A stretch of DNA of 64,000 bases. It comes from Litoditis marina. Its lineage: Eukaryota; Nematoda; Chromadorea; Rhabditida; Rhabditidae. Positions 45,201-55,150 of this stretch are shown here, piece after piece. Made by a program: the position numbers and the translations under genes. The notes below the pieces were generated by a model that saw nothing but the letters and a program-made list of their open reading frames with translations, did no database searches and was not told the origin of the DNA. The number at the start of each line of letters is the position of its first letter. Positions within the stretch are counted from its first letter, which is position 1. Where the stretch lies: contig OZ038434.1 in NCBI GenBank assembly GCA_964036275.1, forward strand, positions 34,495,279-34,559,278. Direction: 5' to 3'.

Positions 45201-46760
45201 CGCTACGATTACACACAACCGCCAAACTATGAAATCGAAGACATGTTTGCGTACACAGCGAAAAGTGAGATATACAGTACCCTCCCGCTTTCCGTTGGTG
45301 ACGACTATACGTTTGTTAGCATACAGATTACCTGAGATCCATCCTATGAAACGTTGCTCATTCTGCCTTATTTCGTTTTTTTTCTGTATTCCAGGGAAAG
45401 ATTGAAGTATTGCATGTTTCAGAAGGGCTTGAATCCAGCTTATTACTGACGACCCTTTCAGGAGAACTACCCGAACTACTACGAGCGAGTCGTCACTCTG
45501 TTGCGCAGTGGCGGAGTTATCATGTTCGATAATGTAAGTTTTTCTACTATACTAGAAGGGAAGCGAAGTGTCACGTAAAGTTAGCATTCTAATGAGGAAT
45601 CGTGCACCTTGTCATTGCACGTTCCTGAGTTGTAATTCATATTACGTGAATTAATAGATAATAAAATGGTTATTGTAACATTTTTTCTTTTTTCCAGGCT
45701 CTCTGGGGTGGTCGTGTGACCAACTACGACTCCGCCGACACCGCCGACACCGCCACCGCCTGCATTGACAAGACGAATCGACAGGTAGTTTTACTCATTT
45801 TTAGGCCAATTCCACAAGGAACCCGGTATTTCGTTAACCCTATCAGATTACTTTAACCGGGTTACCTGGGTAGCCCTTTTGTTAACCCCTTTGTGACACT
45901 ATTTTGCAATGTCCTTTGGGGGGAAATTTGAGGTCAACAAGTGGTTAACAAAAGAGTTAACCAAGTAACCCGGGTAATGGTGAACTGCTGGGGTTAACAC
46001 AATACCAGATTGAATAAATAATTTGCCTCATTTTTGTTTTCAATCATTTATTGAACCGAATGTTTTGGCATGAAATATGATGACCCCAATGGGGACGGCA
46101 GAGAAAACTATACTAGAAGTCAGTTGAATAGTCACGTGAACTCAGCATTCTAATGAGGAGTCTTGCACTTTGTCATTGCGCGTTTATGAGTTCTGCTGCG
46201 TTTAACATGTTTCACGTGACTGTGCAATTGACTAACACTATAGCCAATTTGTAGTCTGTTGTTAACTTAAGATACACGATTTCTTCATACACCAACAAAG
46301 ACCACGGACTCGTTTTTGCAATCGGTTGTTGATTGTCTGTCAGCATGTGACTAAGTATGTAGATCAAAGATACGCAGATGCGCTATTCGCTGAAATGAGC
46401 AACACTGCAAAGCAACGGTACTTTGTCCACAGTTTTATGGTTATGAATTTGAAGTAATGGAAATTAATACAAATATAGCACCTGGATAGGATACGCATTT
46501 TGTATATACTGTTGGGCAATTGCACAGTCACGTGAAACATGTTAAACACAGCAGAACTCAGAAACGTGCAATGACAAAGTTCACGATACCTCATTAGAAT
46601 GCCAACTTTACGTGAATATTCAAAACATCCAACTATTATTACATAATCGTTAAATATTGTTTTTTTTTCCATTTTCTAAATTCAGATTTTTGCCGACGAC
46701 CGCACAAACAGCCAGTTGATCAACTGTGGAGACGGCCTTCACATCGTTTTCAAGAAATAA
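42286..46760 (+). CDS. COMT-like SAM-dependent O-methyltransferase, copy 3
   Basis: Third tandem paralogue. Exons: 42286-42348, 43185-43274, 43758-43877, 44395-44515, 45026-45087, 45462-45533, 45698-45784, 46686-46760; 229 residues, complete. It shares most substitutions and intron insertions with copy 2. LDVGTFTGAS and FIDADK are unchanged, and the metal-site Asp-Asn is kept in VIMFDN (Ile to Phe just before Asp). Exon 7 is 9 bp longer than in the other copies because GCCGACACC is repeated, giving an extra Ala-Asp-Thr after the LWGGRVTNYD segment, beside the active site. The ATG lies nine bases after TTTTCCAG (possible trans-splicing). Probably functional, though the exon 7 insertion might alter substrate choice. 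Confidence 0.91.
42364..42604. mobile_element. GGTAACC MITE with a 9-bp target duplication
   Basis: A 241-bp element, GGTGAATTCTATATGTAACC to GGTTACATATAGAACTGGCC, inserted into a family B MITE and flanked by TTCGTTTCA (42355-42363 and 42605-42613). The uninterrupted family B sequence has TTCGTTTCA once, which confirms the duplication. It starts 15 bp after exon 1 of comt copy 3. Confidence 0.88.
43306..43501 (-). repeat. MITE family D in comt copy 3 intron 2
   Basis: TATAGTCGCCATTTCGCCC to CGGTTTGACAAATCCTATA. Orthologous to 25414-25610. Confidence 0.8.
44575..44700. repeat. Hairpin MITE family C in comt copy 3 intron 4
   Basis: GAAGCAGGACGATCATGTGG to GACCACAAATCATTCTGC; same position as 27476-27600. 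A single arm of the same family is at about 44002-44062 in intron 3. Confidence 0.8.
44940..45021 (+). repeat. Family-6 repeat abutting exon 5
   Basis: TCTCCAATCGAAGTGCCACATCC to ATTCTATTCTATA, with GTCACGTG in the middle. Its TTCTATA tail runs straight into the TACAG acceptor of exon 5 (starts 45026). Confidence 0.7.
45114..45319 (-). repeat. tRNA-like interspersed element in comt copy 3 intron 5
   Basis: On the minus strand TATAGTCGTCACCAACGG to GGCATCAACTATA, with B-box GGTTCGATTCC and an A-box-like TAGCGTAGTGGTTAGCG. It starts 26 bp after exon 5. Absent from copy 2 at this place, so it inserted after the duplication, or was lost there. Confidence 0.85.
45806..46243. repeat. GGTAACC element and family-5 MITE in copy 3 intron 7
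   Basis: About 45806-46028 (GGCCAATTCCACAAGG to AATTTGCC) and 46112-46243 (AGTCAGTTGAATAGTCACGTG to GTGACTGTGCAATTG). Both match the elements in intron 7 of copy 2. Confidence 0.65.
46500..46632 (+). repeat. Family-5 MITE
   Basis: GGGCAATTGCACAGTCACGTG onward to TTTACGTGAATATTC, closely matching 31815-31940. Confidence 0.75.
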
Positions 46761-46890
46761 ATCAATAAAAACTTTATAAATTATCAAAGTAGCCCGATAT
46801 CAACAGTTGATTGAGTTTGTTTATAATGTTCATACAATCAACGTGGTTTCGTATAATAATTTCAATCTCCTAGTTTTTCTTTTAATTCAA

Positions 46891-46970
46891 TAATAAATTC
46901 TACTTTCTTTTTGCTTCTGTTTTTTAACATCTAATTCTGTGAATAAAGTATTGTATGGAACGAGATCGCT
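46891..46970 (+). repeat. Left copy of an about 80-bp direct repeat around the ORF1 insertion
   Basis: ATAAATTCTACTTTCTTTTTG ... GTATGGAACGAGATCGCT. The same sequence, with a few changes, is at 48102-48181. Downstream of comt copy 2 it occurs once (about 32206-32283), so the repeat arose with the insertion. Confidence 0.85.
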
Positions 46971-48101
46971 TCCACCCCTTGTCTCGGTCGTGTGAGGTGA
47001 CCCCTCCCGATTGATTGATATGCCATCGCCTCGTCCAAAAATGGTACCACTTCGAACCCATTTTTCCACCATTTTGAGTGAAATAAAAATACTCAACTCC
47101 AAAATCGACACCATGACTCAATCTCTTCCCACCATTATTCAATCCCAACTACACCAATTCAACGACCGTCGATGTCTCACTATTTACGGTCTACCTGAGG
47201 ACTCTACATTGAAGAAAAAGGTGAATGCAATTTTCAATTTGGTATCAATCTCGTCTTCAAATATTTCGATTCTCCACCGTTTGGGAAAACCACGTCAAGA
47301 TGGTTTACCCCGTCCACTCAAAATTTCTCTCAAAGATGGCATTCCATTTCCGCGTCTCATTGATCTATCTACTGCTATGAAAACTGTGCCTTCTATGTCA
47401 ACATTTCATGTACGAAAGTTCGAGACCCCGGAACAGCGGAAGGCCGGATTCCTCGCCAGACAATCGAAACGAGACGCCGCCCGAGCTGAGGTCACCGACC
47501 AAACTACAATTCAACGCAATGTTGCTGCCCAAACCCCTCAAATGGACATTGAGTTAGTTGAAGATATTAGACAATTCGAATCGTTTTCTCCTATTCAATG
47601 TCCTTCTACTCCTATTATCGATCGTCCATTTATTGATTTCCCTGATTTCTCTAAACTGGAAACGCCAGCTCCTATTCCTCCTCCACTTTCTGTTGATGCT
47701 CAATATTCGTTCGATTACTTCTATGAACATCATCCTCCTCCCTCATTGCCTCCCAATCAAATCGATGAAATAATTAGTCAATGTGAAATTGTACATGCCC
47801 ATTGTCTCCGATACCGCTTATGTTCTGTTGAGGAGTTCTATGTTACAATTGTTCCATTCAAGTTCCGTACCGCATTTATTAAATTCTACTTTGAAATGTA
47901 TGACTACAAAATTGTACCCCCATCACGTTATAATAACGCTAGGTTATAATTTTCCATGCTCATTGCATCTTTTCCACACGTTCTCATTTTCAATCTCGCC
48001 ATCGCATATTTTCTCATCATCGCCATGAATTTTTATGTCCATTACTTCGTGATCTCATTCCGTCCTGATTTGTTTCTGACACATATGGATAAATGAATTA
48101 T
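46971..48101 (+). mobile_element. ORF1-only LINE-like insertion (about 1.13 kb)
   Basis: Foreign sequence lying between two copies of the comt 3' flank and carrying one long intact frame (47020-47949) followed by about 150 bp of 3' sequence ending ATGGATAAATGAATTA. There is no reverse transcriptase frame, so it resembles an ORF1-only (half-LINE) non-autonomous element. The exact 3' border is uncertain by about 10 bp. Confidence 0.7.
47020..47949 (+). CDS. LINE ORF1-like RNA-binding protein
   Basis: 309 residues from the first ATG, no interruption. Residues about 12-48 can form a coiled coil (HFSTILSEIKILNSKIDTMT). Residues about 50-150 look like the RRM-type core of LINE ORF1 proteins: RRCLTIYGLPEDS, ILHRLGKPRQ, RPLKISLKDG, then KAGFLARQSKRDA. 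A Pro-rich linker and a C-terminal aromatic-rich region (EFYVTIVPFKFRTAFIKFYF) follow and are not recognised. In LINEs, ORF1 proteins bind the element RNA as trimers and act as chaperones during reverse transcription. The intact frame suggests recent arrival or retained use. It could also be a domesticated gene. Confidence 0.65.
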   Translation: MPSPRPKMVPLRTHFSTILSEIKILNSKIDTMTQSLPTIIQSQLHQFNDRRCLTIYGLPEDSTLKKKVNAIFNLVSISSSNISILHRLGKPRQDGLPRPLKISLKDGIPFPRLIDLSTAMKTVPSMSTFHVRKFETPEQRKAGFLARQSKRDAARAEVTDQTTIQRNVAAQTPQMDIELVEDIRQFESFSPIQCPSTPIIDRPFIDFPDFSKLETPAPIPPPLSVDAQYSFDYFYEHHPPPSLPPNQIDEIISQCEIVHAHCLRYRLCSVEEFYVTIVPFKFRTAFIKFYFEMYDYKIVPPSRYNNARL

Positions 48102-48330
48102 TATAAATTCTACTTTCTTCTTGCTTCTGTTTTTTCACCATCTGATTCTGTGAATAAAGTATTGTATGGAACGAGATCGCTAATACAGTCTGTATAAATA
48201 CCAAATATAATACAAAGTTTTATTCACAAATATGATTCACAGAACCTTTAAATTATAATTGTTGCCTAAAACATGATAAAAATAATCGATGGTGCACTTC
48301 ACTACACACGTTTGGGAATTGTTTCTCGTT

Positions 48331-48530
48331 TATAGTGCCGGTCATTTCCACTAAGACTTGGCAGCCTGCCAATTAATATTCCAGGCTATTTTTCACCACT
48401 TCGGAGTTTTTTTCAAAAACTAAGAATCTTCGTTAAATTTCTTGTAAATACTTATGTTTTCTCGAGAAATCGGCATCCGAAAATAATGGTACGATGCCAA
48501 TGGGTCTCAGTGGGAATGAAACGAACTATA
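48331..48530 (-). repeat. MITE family B downstream of comt copy 3
   Basis: TATAGTGCCGGTCATTTCCA to GTGGGAATGAAACGAACTATA; counterpart of 32434-32632. Confidence 0.8.
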
Positions 48531-48986
48531 GCACGTTGTAACGACTATACACTTTACTGGCACAATACAAATCTAACCTACAAACTCAAACTACAAAAAC
48601 TACACAACTTATATTACATTCGTCCTACTCAAACTACAATGTTTTATCGATATTCTAAATACGTGAAACAGATAAAAAGTGACGTAAAACTTGTATAGGT
48701 CAACCGCTGATTTACCTGAAAACTCACAGAGATCAACACGAAGAGAAGGAGAAGGAAAAAAATAAAAAAGAGGAAGAAAGAGAGACAAAAGAGAAAAAAA
48801 AGTGTAGAAGTTTTACAGAGTGAGAGAATGTATTGTATTGTTTTATATGTGAATTGAATGTAAGTGTGTGTGTGAGAGTAAGAGAGAAAGAGAGAGAAGA
48901 GAGAGAGAGAGGGCGAGAGAGAGAGAGGGCGAGCAAGAGACAGAGAGAGAGAGAGAGAGAAGATACAGTTAACCCCAAAACTTCTA
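48531..48986. other. Spacer with GA microsatellite between convergent genes
   Basis: 48540-48640 resembles 21616-21720 after comt copy 1, so it is the end of the duplicated unit. 48735-48960 is purine-rich, with a GAGAGA run at 48882-48960. It separates the plus-strand comt/ORF1 region from the minus-strand receptor. Leu-Ser reading frames here are artefacts. Confidence 0.7.
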
Positions 48987-51900
48987 TCAAGACGGGCAAA
49001 CAGCCGCTCCACTGTCGATTCCGATCAGCTGCAAAAACCGAACCCGGAAGTCGGAGTTGAACACGAGGTAGATGAACAGATTCACGCCTGAAACGGCGGA
49101 AAACGTGACTTAGTGTCGGTTACTTTTCGATTCTCAGACAACTTTCTGCGATAAGCAAACTACAGAAGCAAGATACCACGAGGGTCAATGAGGCTGCAGA
49201 CAAGCGAAGACACACTGCGTCTCTATGATCTGCACGCTCTCTCCTCGAGGCCGTATCTTTGATCTACACTTTCTCTCGGCTGCTGAACTAATTAAGATTT
49301 TCCTGCATTCAGTTTTTTTTTCTTTTTTAGTTGGGGAAGTTTGAGACTAGGGAGTGATGAACGTTCGTTGTAATCAATTCACATCATTGATTCAGAGTAC
49401 TGATTGGGACAAACGAGATAAGTTTACAAACACAGCAAAACAGGCATATTCGATCTATGTTCTCGGCCATGTGACTGTAGTTTGATACCTTTGATTTCTC
49501 GCTTTCTCGTTCGAATCGGTTGTATATGGTGTGCATTAAGTTCAAATTCAGTCGCTCCTTTAGAGTATTTCATTCTATTCTAAAGTGGTTGACAGCGTCT
49601 GCCATGTCAGAATAGAATTTTAAGTTCGAATCTCTCAAAAGACACATTTGAAGGAGTTTGGCGCCGTCGTTTAAACTTCCAGATACATTTTTTGAGTTGC
49701 AATGAATGAACTTTATTGATTTTATGTATTTTTATGTCTTTTACTGATTTTCATAAAGTACCTGAGTTAAAACTTGACGCATAGACACTAGGCTTAGAGA
49801 TGAAGTTGCTGATCTAAAAAAAATAGTTGAAATAAGATTTGGGAATATCAAACTTTTCGTAATTTGGCTGCACCAAATAAAAGCTTCCAAATCAGAATTA
49901 CGTTTTTCTTCATAGTATTAGAGTATTTTTTCTCTTCTAATAATGCGCCGAGGTTCATTAACAACTCGGTTATACTTGCTAATTTGAAACTATCATTGTT
50001 ACTTAATATGTAGTTTTCGAAATTAGAAATCGTTTCGCAGTATTCTTTCATTTAACACTTACATCGACATAAGTTTCCAACATCGAGAAGGTGTTAGGAA
50101 TTGATACCAAAACAGTCGAAAATAGAGATACGACTAGCGCATATCTAACACGTTGAGTGACGCGGGGACTGTAATAAAAACAGATGAAACGTGTAAAAAC
50201 GTGTGAATAAAACTAGTAGTGTTTCAAACACGTTACAAAACCACTAGTTATCAAATACATAATCGGATAAAACGTGTAAAAACCTCAAATGTTAAAGTCA
50301 CATCGGATGCGTTGAGTGAGGCGGGGACTGTTATCTGACGTCTAGCAAAAACATAACTTGTAAAATGGGTATTCAGAGGCCGTATGCATGAAACATCTTT
50401 TTGTTCACGTTTCGGTTTTGGAGATATGAGTTTGTGCCTTTTTTCGCAGAAGTCTTCCCCGTGTATGAAAGCATTAAACATAAATAAAGATTTTTCATTA
50501 TGTTTCTCAAAGCTATAATTATCCTAGCTCATTCCTTAGATGTGCAATTATGAATTCCTTAGACAACAGAATTCCTTAGATGTGCAATTATTGCTTAGAA
50601 AGTTGTGACTTTCATCGCTTACATGATCTTTTGTCGTAATTTTTTCCGATCAAAGTTTGAACTTTCTTTCAAATGGTTGTACGTTGTACGTATACACTAT
50701 CTGCTTTTGATTTTCATAAATGCCGTGTTTGTCATACTGATAGGATAGTGAAAAGTATATGCTCAAAGAAAAATTATAACAAAGCTGATTTTCGTACAAT
50801 TTACACGTGACACGTGAAGATGTTTCACGTGAAACACGTTGAAAGTTGCGTGAAAACACTTACTTTTGTGCTCTCAGACGTAAGCATCTCCAATATGCTA
50901 ACACACAAATAATCAAGCCAAGAGAATAACAAACTATATTCGATAAATAGATATATTGACCGTACTCGTTGGAAAAACTAGCTTTCCGACCGCAGTAGTA
51001 CATCGCCTGAACGAGTTGAAAGTTAATAAGTTTCATTTTAACAACTCATTTTCTAACTTCTTCTCTAGTTTTACTGAGTTCTTAACTTTTCCGATTCACA
51101 TACGTGAACTTAATTGAAATGCGTCGGATGGAACAAAGCTTCCGAAACCACACGTGCACTTTGGGTGCATTAGTGTGTTATATGCATTTATATATCTGAA
51201 AAATCCATCTCTGAAATTATGTCAGGTCTACTCGAATTGATATATCTGAAAAGAAAATCTGTGGAAATCATGTTGGGTCTAATCGAATTGTAGTTTGGTC
51301 ACGAACGGTGATTGTGAATTTACCGTCTGATCTTGATTCTGCCACGCCGAAATGAATCCGAAAGATAGTACAATAGCCACATATAACAACATTACGACGG
51401 TGTAGCAGAGTCTGAGAAAACGAACATCAAAAAAGAGCCTTGAAGAGAGAGTGTACAGGTCAAGGAGACGCAGACTGCCTCAGTCTGCGGCTTCTTCGAT
51501 CTCCATGCTCTCCCGCTTTTGTAACTTACCGGTCGCACCAAAGCACATTATTCTAATCATGGCGCAATCGATCAAGCTCTTTGCTGTCTTTGTAGAGGAG
51601 AGAAAAGTATAGAAAGTAACCAAATCATCATTGCAATTTCATCTCGACACTCACCCAATTTCACGAATTCCGACCGAAAAGCAACGAAATAAATGCGAAT
51701 CCTATATAAACATTCCCGGTACCAGGAAAAAGTCATTCAAAATAAAAAGTCATTAAAGTAAAAGTCATTCAAAAGTAAAAGTCATTAATTCACTTTTAGT
51801 TAGGATTTGAAGAATAAATTCCGAAAAGCAACGAAAAAAATGCGAATCCTATATAAACATTCCCGGTACCAGGAAAAAGTCATTCAAAATAAAAAGTCAT

Positions 51901-53613
51901 TAAAGTAAAAGTCATTTAAAAGTAAAAGTCATTAATTCACTTTTAGTTAGGATTTGAAGAATAAATTTTTTTCGAAAACTTTATTTGTGATTCTGAACTG
52001 TTTCTGTTCTTAATGACTTTTACTTCCAAATGACTTTTACTTTAATGACTTTTAATTTTGAATGACTTATTCTGGTTGCCAACATTCTCACCTATACCTG
52101 GTTCTCGTTTTGTCCAACTTCACGAAGTATGTTGGAAAGAACACGGCACAACATCTCTCGATTGCGATGAAGATTTGTACCATCGGAGGCCAAAGGTCTC
52201 CTAAAACTTGTGTAACATGACAAAATGTCTGATTCATGTGGGGTTCGAACCAGAGACCGAAAGATTGATGTGCGCATTCCCAACCAATACACTACCGGTA
52301 CATTTCAGAAAACAAAAGGGGAAAGAACGAATGTATGGGAAAGCGCCGAAAATAAACATAGGACTCACGGTTTTATCAAGCTGATGTTTTTGGGTTAATT
52401 TGCGGGTGATGCGCACTAGGTGCTTTTTATGCAACAACCGTCCATGCTAGTCAAACTCACCGTAACACTAAACGTGTGAGAGACAACGCTCACTCACGTG
52501 TACTGAGAAAAAATGATCTATTTACGTTCGCGTGATCTAACGTACCCCGAAAACCGTGACCCGTAGAGTCGGAACTTACCGATTCCTCTGAACCATAACC
52601 ATGGTTCCATGGCGCATTCCCAGCTGGTTCTAATGGGAACCGAAAGGGTTGAAATGACCTCAGAGTAGAGGTTTACTCGGTTGATACCCATCAGAAATAT
52701 GGCAATACAGTTGGAAGAATCAGCAAGGCATAGGATGATCAGAATCTGAAACCGCGTTTCAGTGAAGTTGAAACTATCTATGTTTCTATAACTTCGTTTC
52801 AACTAAAATTTAAACTTTGTTATAACTACTACTGTGTTTCCAAGCTTTGTCTTCCATTGTAGTCGACTAGCCAGTTCACATTGTCGGTTCCGGTAGGGCT
52901 CTCATCATTACATTACGGGTTTTCTCTTTTCTCTTTAGTTCGGTTTTTTTACAAGACATTTTTTGTGCTAGAATGTTTCATACGTGACACAGACCAGTCA
53001 TTCGATTGAACTGGATCCTGGCTCAGCAGTGAATACGGTACAAATTAGCGGAGATCATCGAGTGTTACTCACCAGGGAACTTGTTAATTTAATTTGATAA
53101 TGCTGTTAAGAACAGTGGTGCCGAACCAATTTTGGCTTGGACCTCTGATCAACACTAGGGTGGTTAAAGGAGACCGGAAAGGAACTTGAATTAGGGGTGA
53201 AATGTCACGAAAAGTTCGAAGCTGGCATTACTTTTTAAAAATATTCCCTAGTTAAGAAGTTATTGAGAGTTTGACTCCAACGTTCATTTGTCTCCCCCCC
53301 CCATGTTAGAGTCAGACAGCTAGAGTGTGCCTATATGATTCACGGGAATTCCATGCTCCCCCTGTTGAACTTCATTTTGTGGAAATTCGACACTTTCACT
53401 AAAAATGTACTAAAAAGCACTAAAAAATTCAGTTACCCCACTCACGAAGTATTTCCTGCGAAATTGTTCCGTACTGAGTAGTGTTATGAGAAGCGGAATG
53501 TTGAGTAGACCGAACAGTAAACCAAAAACGGCATTGAGAGTATGGTTGATGACAAGCCCTGGTAGGTGTGAGATGAACTCATGGGAGACTGGGCTTCGAA
53601 GAATTTCAGTCAT
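48987..53613 (-). CDS. Rhodopsin-like nematode 7TM receptor, complete (receptor A)
   Basis: Seven-transmembrane receptor of 308 residues, probably a chemosensory or peptide receptor at the plasma membrane. Exons in order: 53613-53446, 52745-52580, 52200-52098, 51411-51324, 51006-50864, 50168-50063, 49813-49762, 49087-48987; all phases agree and there are no stops. TM1 lies in exon 1 (LNAVFGLLFGLLNIPLLITL), TM2 in exon 2 (LADSSNC), TM3 in exon 3 ending ERCCAVFFPTY (Glu-Arg in place of Asp-Arg-Tyr), TM4 in exon 4, TM5 in exon 5, TM6 in exon 6 (VLVSIPN), and TM7 in exons 7-8 (NLFIYLVFNSDFR). The start ATG lies four bases after TTTTCAG, suggesting trans-splicing. It has the same exon lengths as receptor B. 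Subfamily not assigned; the ligand is unknown. Confidence 0.88.
50303..50327 (-). pseudogene. Fragment of a duplicated TM6 exon
   Basis: In intron 5 of receptor A, an AACAG acceptor-like site followed by T CCC CGC CTC ACT CAA CGC ATC CGA repeats the start of exon 6 (T CCC CGC GTC ACT CAA CGT GTT AGA). Homology stops after about eight codons. AAACGTGTAAAAAC beside both copies suggests a small local duplication. Confidence 0.5.
51440..51540. repeat. Hairpin unit related to 15803-16140
   Basis: GAGAGAGTGTACAGGTCAAGG pairs with CCATGCTCTCCCGCTTTTGT around GACTGCCTCAGTC. It begins 29 bp upstream of the TM4 exon of receptor A. Confidence 0.55.
51675..52075. repeat. 145-bp direct tandem duplication rich in AAGTCATT
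   Basis: 51677-51814 and 51827-51971 are almost identical (CCTATATAAACATTCCCGGT, then four AAGTCATT words each). Inverse AATGACTTTT words follow at 52008-52068, so the block can fold back. In intron 3 of receptor A. Confidence 0.8.
52236..52320 (-). repeat. tRNA-like sequence in receptor A intron 2
   Basis: Minus strand: TAGTGTATTGGTTGGGAATG (A-box-like) and GGTTCGAACCCC (B-box). There is no matched acceptor stem, so probably tRNA-derived. Differs from the TATAGT-bounded family. Confidence 0.4.
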
Positions 53614-53742
53614 AAGTCTGAAAACATGGAGAACAACAAAATACTGAGTTGATGGGACTGAGTTGAAAGTAGTTGTATGAATGTATTTGATTATATCGAT
53701 TGAAAAATGCATACTCATAGTCAACGTGGAACCGCTAGATAG

Positions 53743-53936
53743 TAGTCGTCGCCAACGGAAAGGCGGCAGGGTACTGTATATCTCACTTTCCGCTGTGTAC
53801 GCACACATGTATGTGGTTCCAAAACTCACAGGGAGGTACTCTAATAGCGCAGTGGTTGGCGCCCTGCTACGAATCTTTTGCTCGCGAGTTCGATTCCGGC
53901 GAGCGACAGAACTTTATAAATTTGGCACCCACTATA
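53743..53936 (+). repeat. tRNA-like interspersed element upstream of receptor A
   Basis: TAGTAGTCGTCGCCAACGG to TTGGCACCCACTATA, with GCGCAGTGGTTGGCG; the B-box is altered to AGTTCGATTCC. It lies about 130 bp upstream of the receptor ATG. Confidence 0.8.
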
Positions 53937-54953
53937 CTGCATAAGTTGTTTGTTGCTGTGTAGGTTTGGCATGGCTCGTGAAAGTGAACGACGTGCTCTA
54001 GAACTTCTGCACTGTGTGCTAAAACGTGCATTTTTTATTTATTTTCCATTTGCAATGCTACATCTAACAATGCGAAAGTAGAGTGTTGAATCGCTAATGA
54101 GGGATGTACTATTCTACACCTAGTTTCGTGCACATTGTTCCACAGAAATGAGCAGAAAAACAGAAACGGTCCGTAGAATGACCACCAGAAATGCAATTTA
54201 GCGTGAATATCAAACGAACAATAGAGGGATTTCAACACGAGGTTTCCTTGTCCGATTTCGGTGGTATGACCCATAGTTACCACAAAACATCGCAAATAGT
54301 GCAGGCCAACGGGTGCAAACGAAACATGAAAATTGAACGAAGCGTCTATTGTGTCTATCAAATGTTGCACTTGGTCATTGCACGTTTCTGAGTTCTGCTG
54401 TGTACGACATGTTTCACGTGACTGTGCAATTGACTAACATTATATTTCGAGAAAAGTTTCATAACGAAGCTACAAAGAGTTGAAGCGGACTGATTAGTAA
54501 TTTAGAAAACCTCAGTGAAAATGGGTTTCTTTCCAATAAAAGTGAAGGTCAGTCGAACAATTGAAATACGAAACGTTATTGAGGGAAAAGAAGAGATACA
54601 TTTCGCCTCTACCCAGACGTGACCACATTGAATCAAAATGCCGTTTCCCTGAGGCATACTCAGAAAAAACCATGTAGGAAGAATGAACTGAATTAGCGCC
54701 TATTAGATTATGAGGTATTACGTAAAACGTGTACCCAGACACCGTCAATCATGAATGTAGACTTTCTCCGTGCAGTGCACTTTAATTGAAGGTTCTTCTT
54801 TACTAGAACATATAAGTGGATTCATGTTGATTGTGACAATGTTTCTTTTGCTTTGAACCTTGGCTCTTATTCGTTCAAACCGCACTTGCATCCAGGGGTT
54901 TAAAAACTAGGTGACATTATGTATCAAGTACATGAATGTTGAATAAATATGAA

Positions 54954-55150
54954 TATAGTGAGTGCCGAGTTGATAAATGTCTGTCTCACGCCGGAATCGA
55001 ACCTGCGAGCAAAAGATTCTTAGCAAGGCGCTAACGACTGGGCTATAAAAGCACATAACAGGCAAGCTTTGGAATCGAAGACATCTGTGCGTACACAGAA
55101 GAAAATGATATATACAGTACCCTATCGCCTTTCCGTTGGCAACGACTATA
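54954..55150 (-). repeat. tRNA-like interspersed element
   Basis: On the minus strand TATAGTCGTTGCCAACGG to CTCGGCACTCACTATA, with B-box GGTTCGATTCC. Well preserved. Confidence 0.85.

Noticed and set aside
15650..46760. Operon of three methyltransferases
   Set aside because: Spacers are 2.5 and 10 kb, far more than the roughly 100-400 bp usual in Caenorhabditis operons, so they are independent tandem genes.
48644..49012. A 122-codon minus-strand frame with Leu-Ser runs ahead of receptor A's last exon
   Set aside because: It is the GA microsatellite read in an alternative frame; the real exon (48987-49087) is supported by splice phase and paralogy.
54035..54370. 111-codon minus-strand frame between the receptors
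   Set aside because: It overlaps family-5 and family-6 repeat pieces at its ends and shows no membrane or domain pattern related to the receptors.
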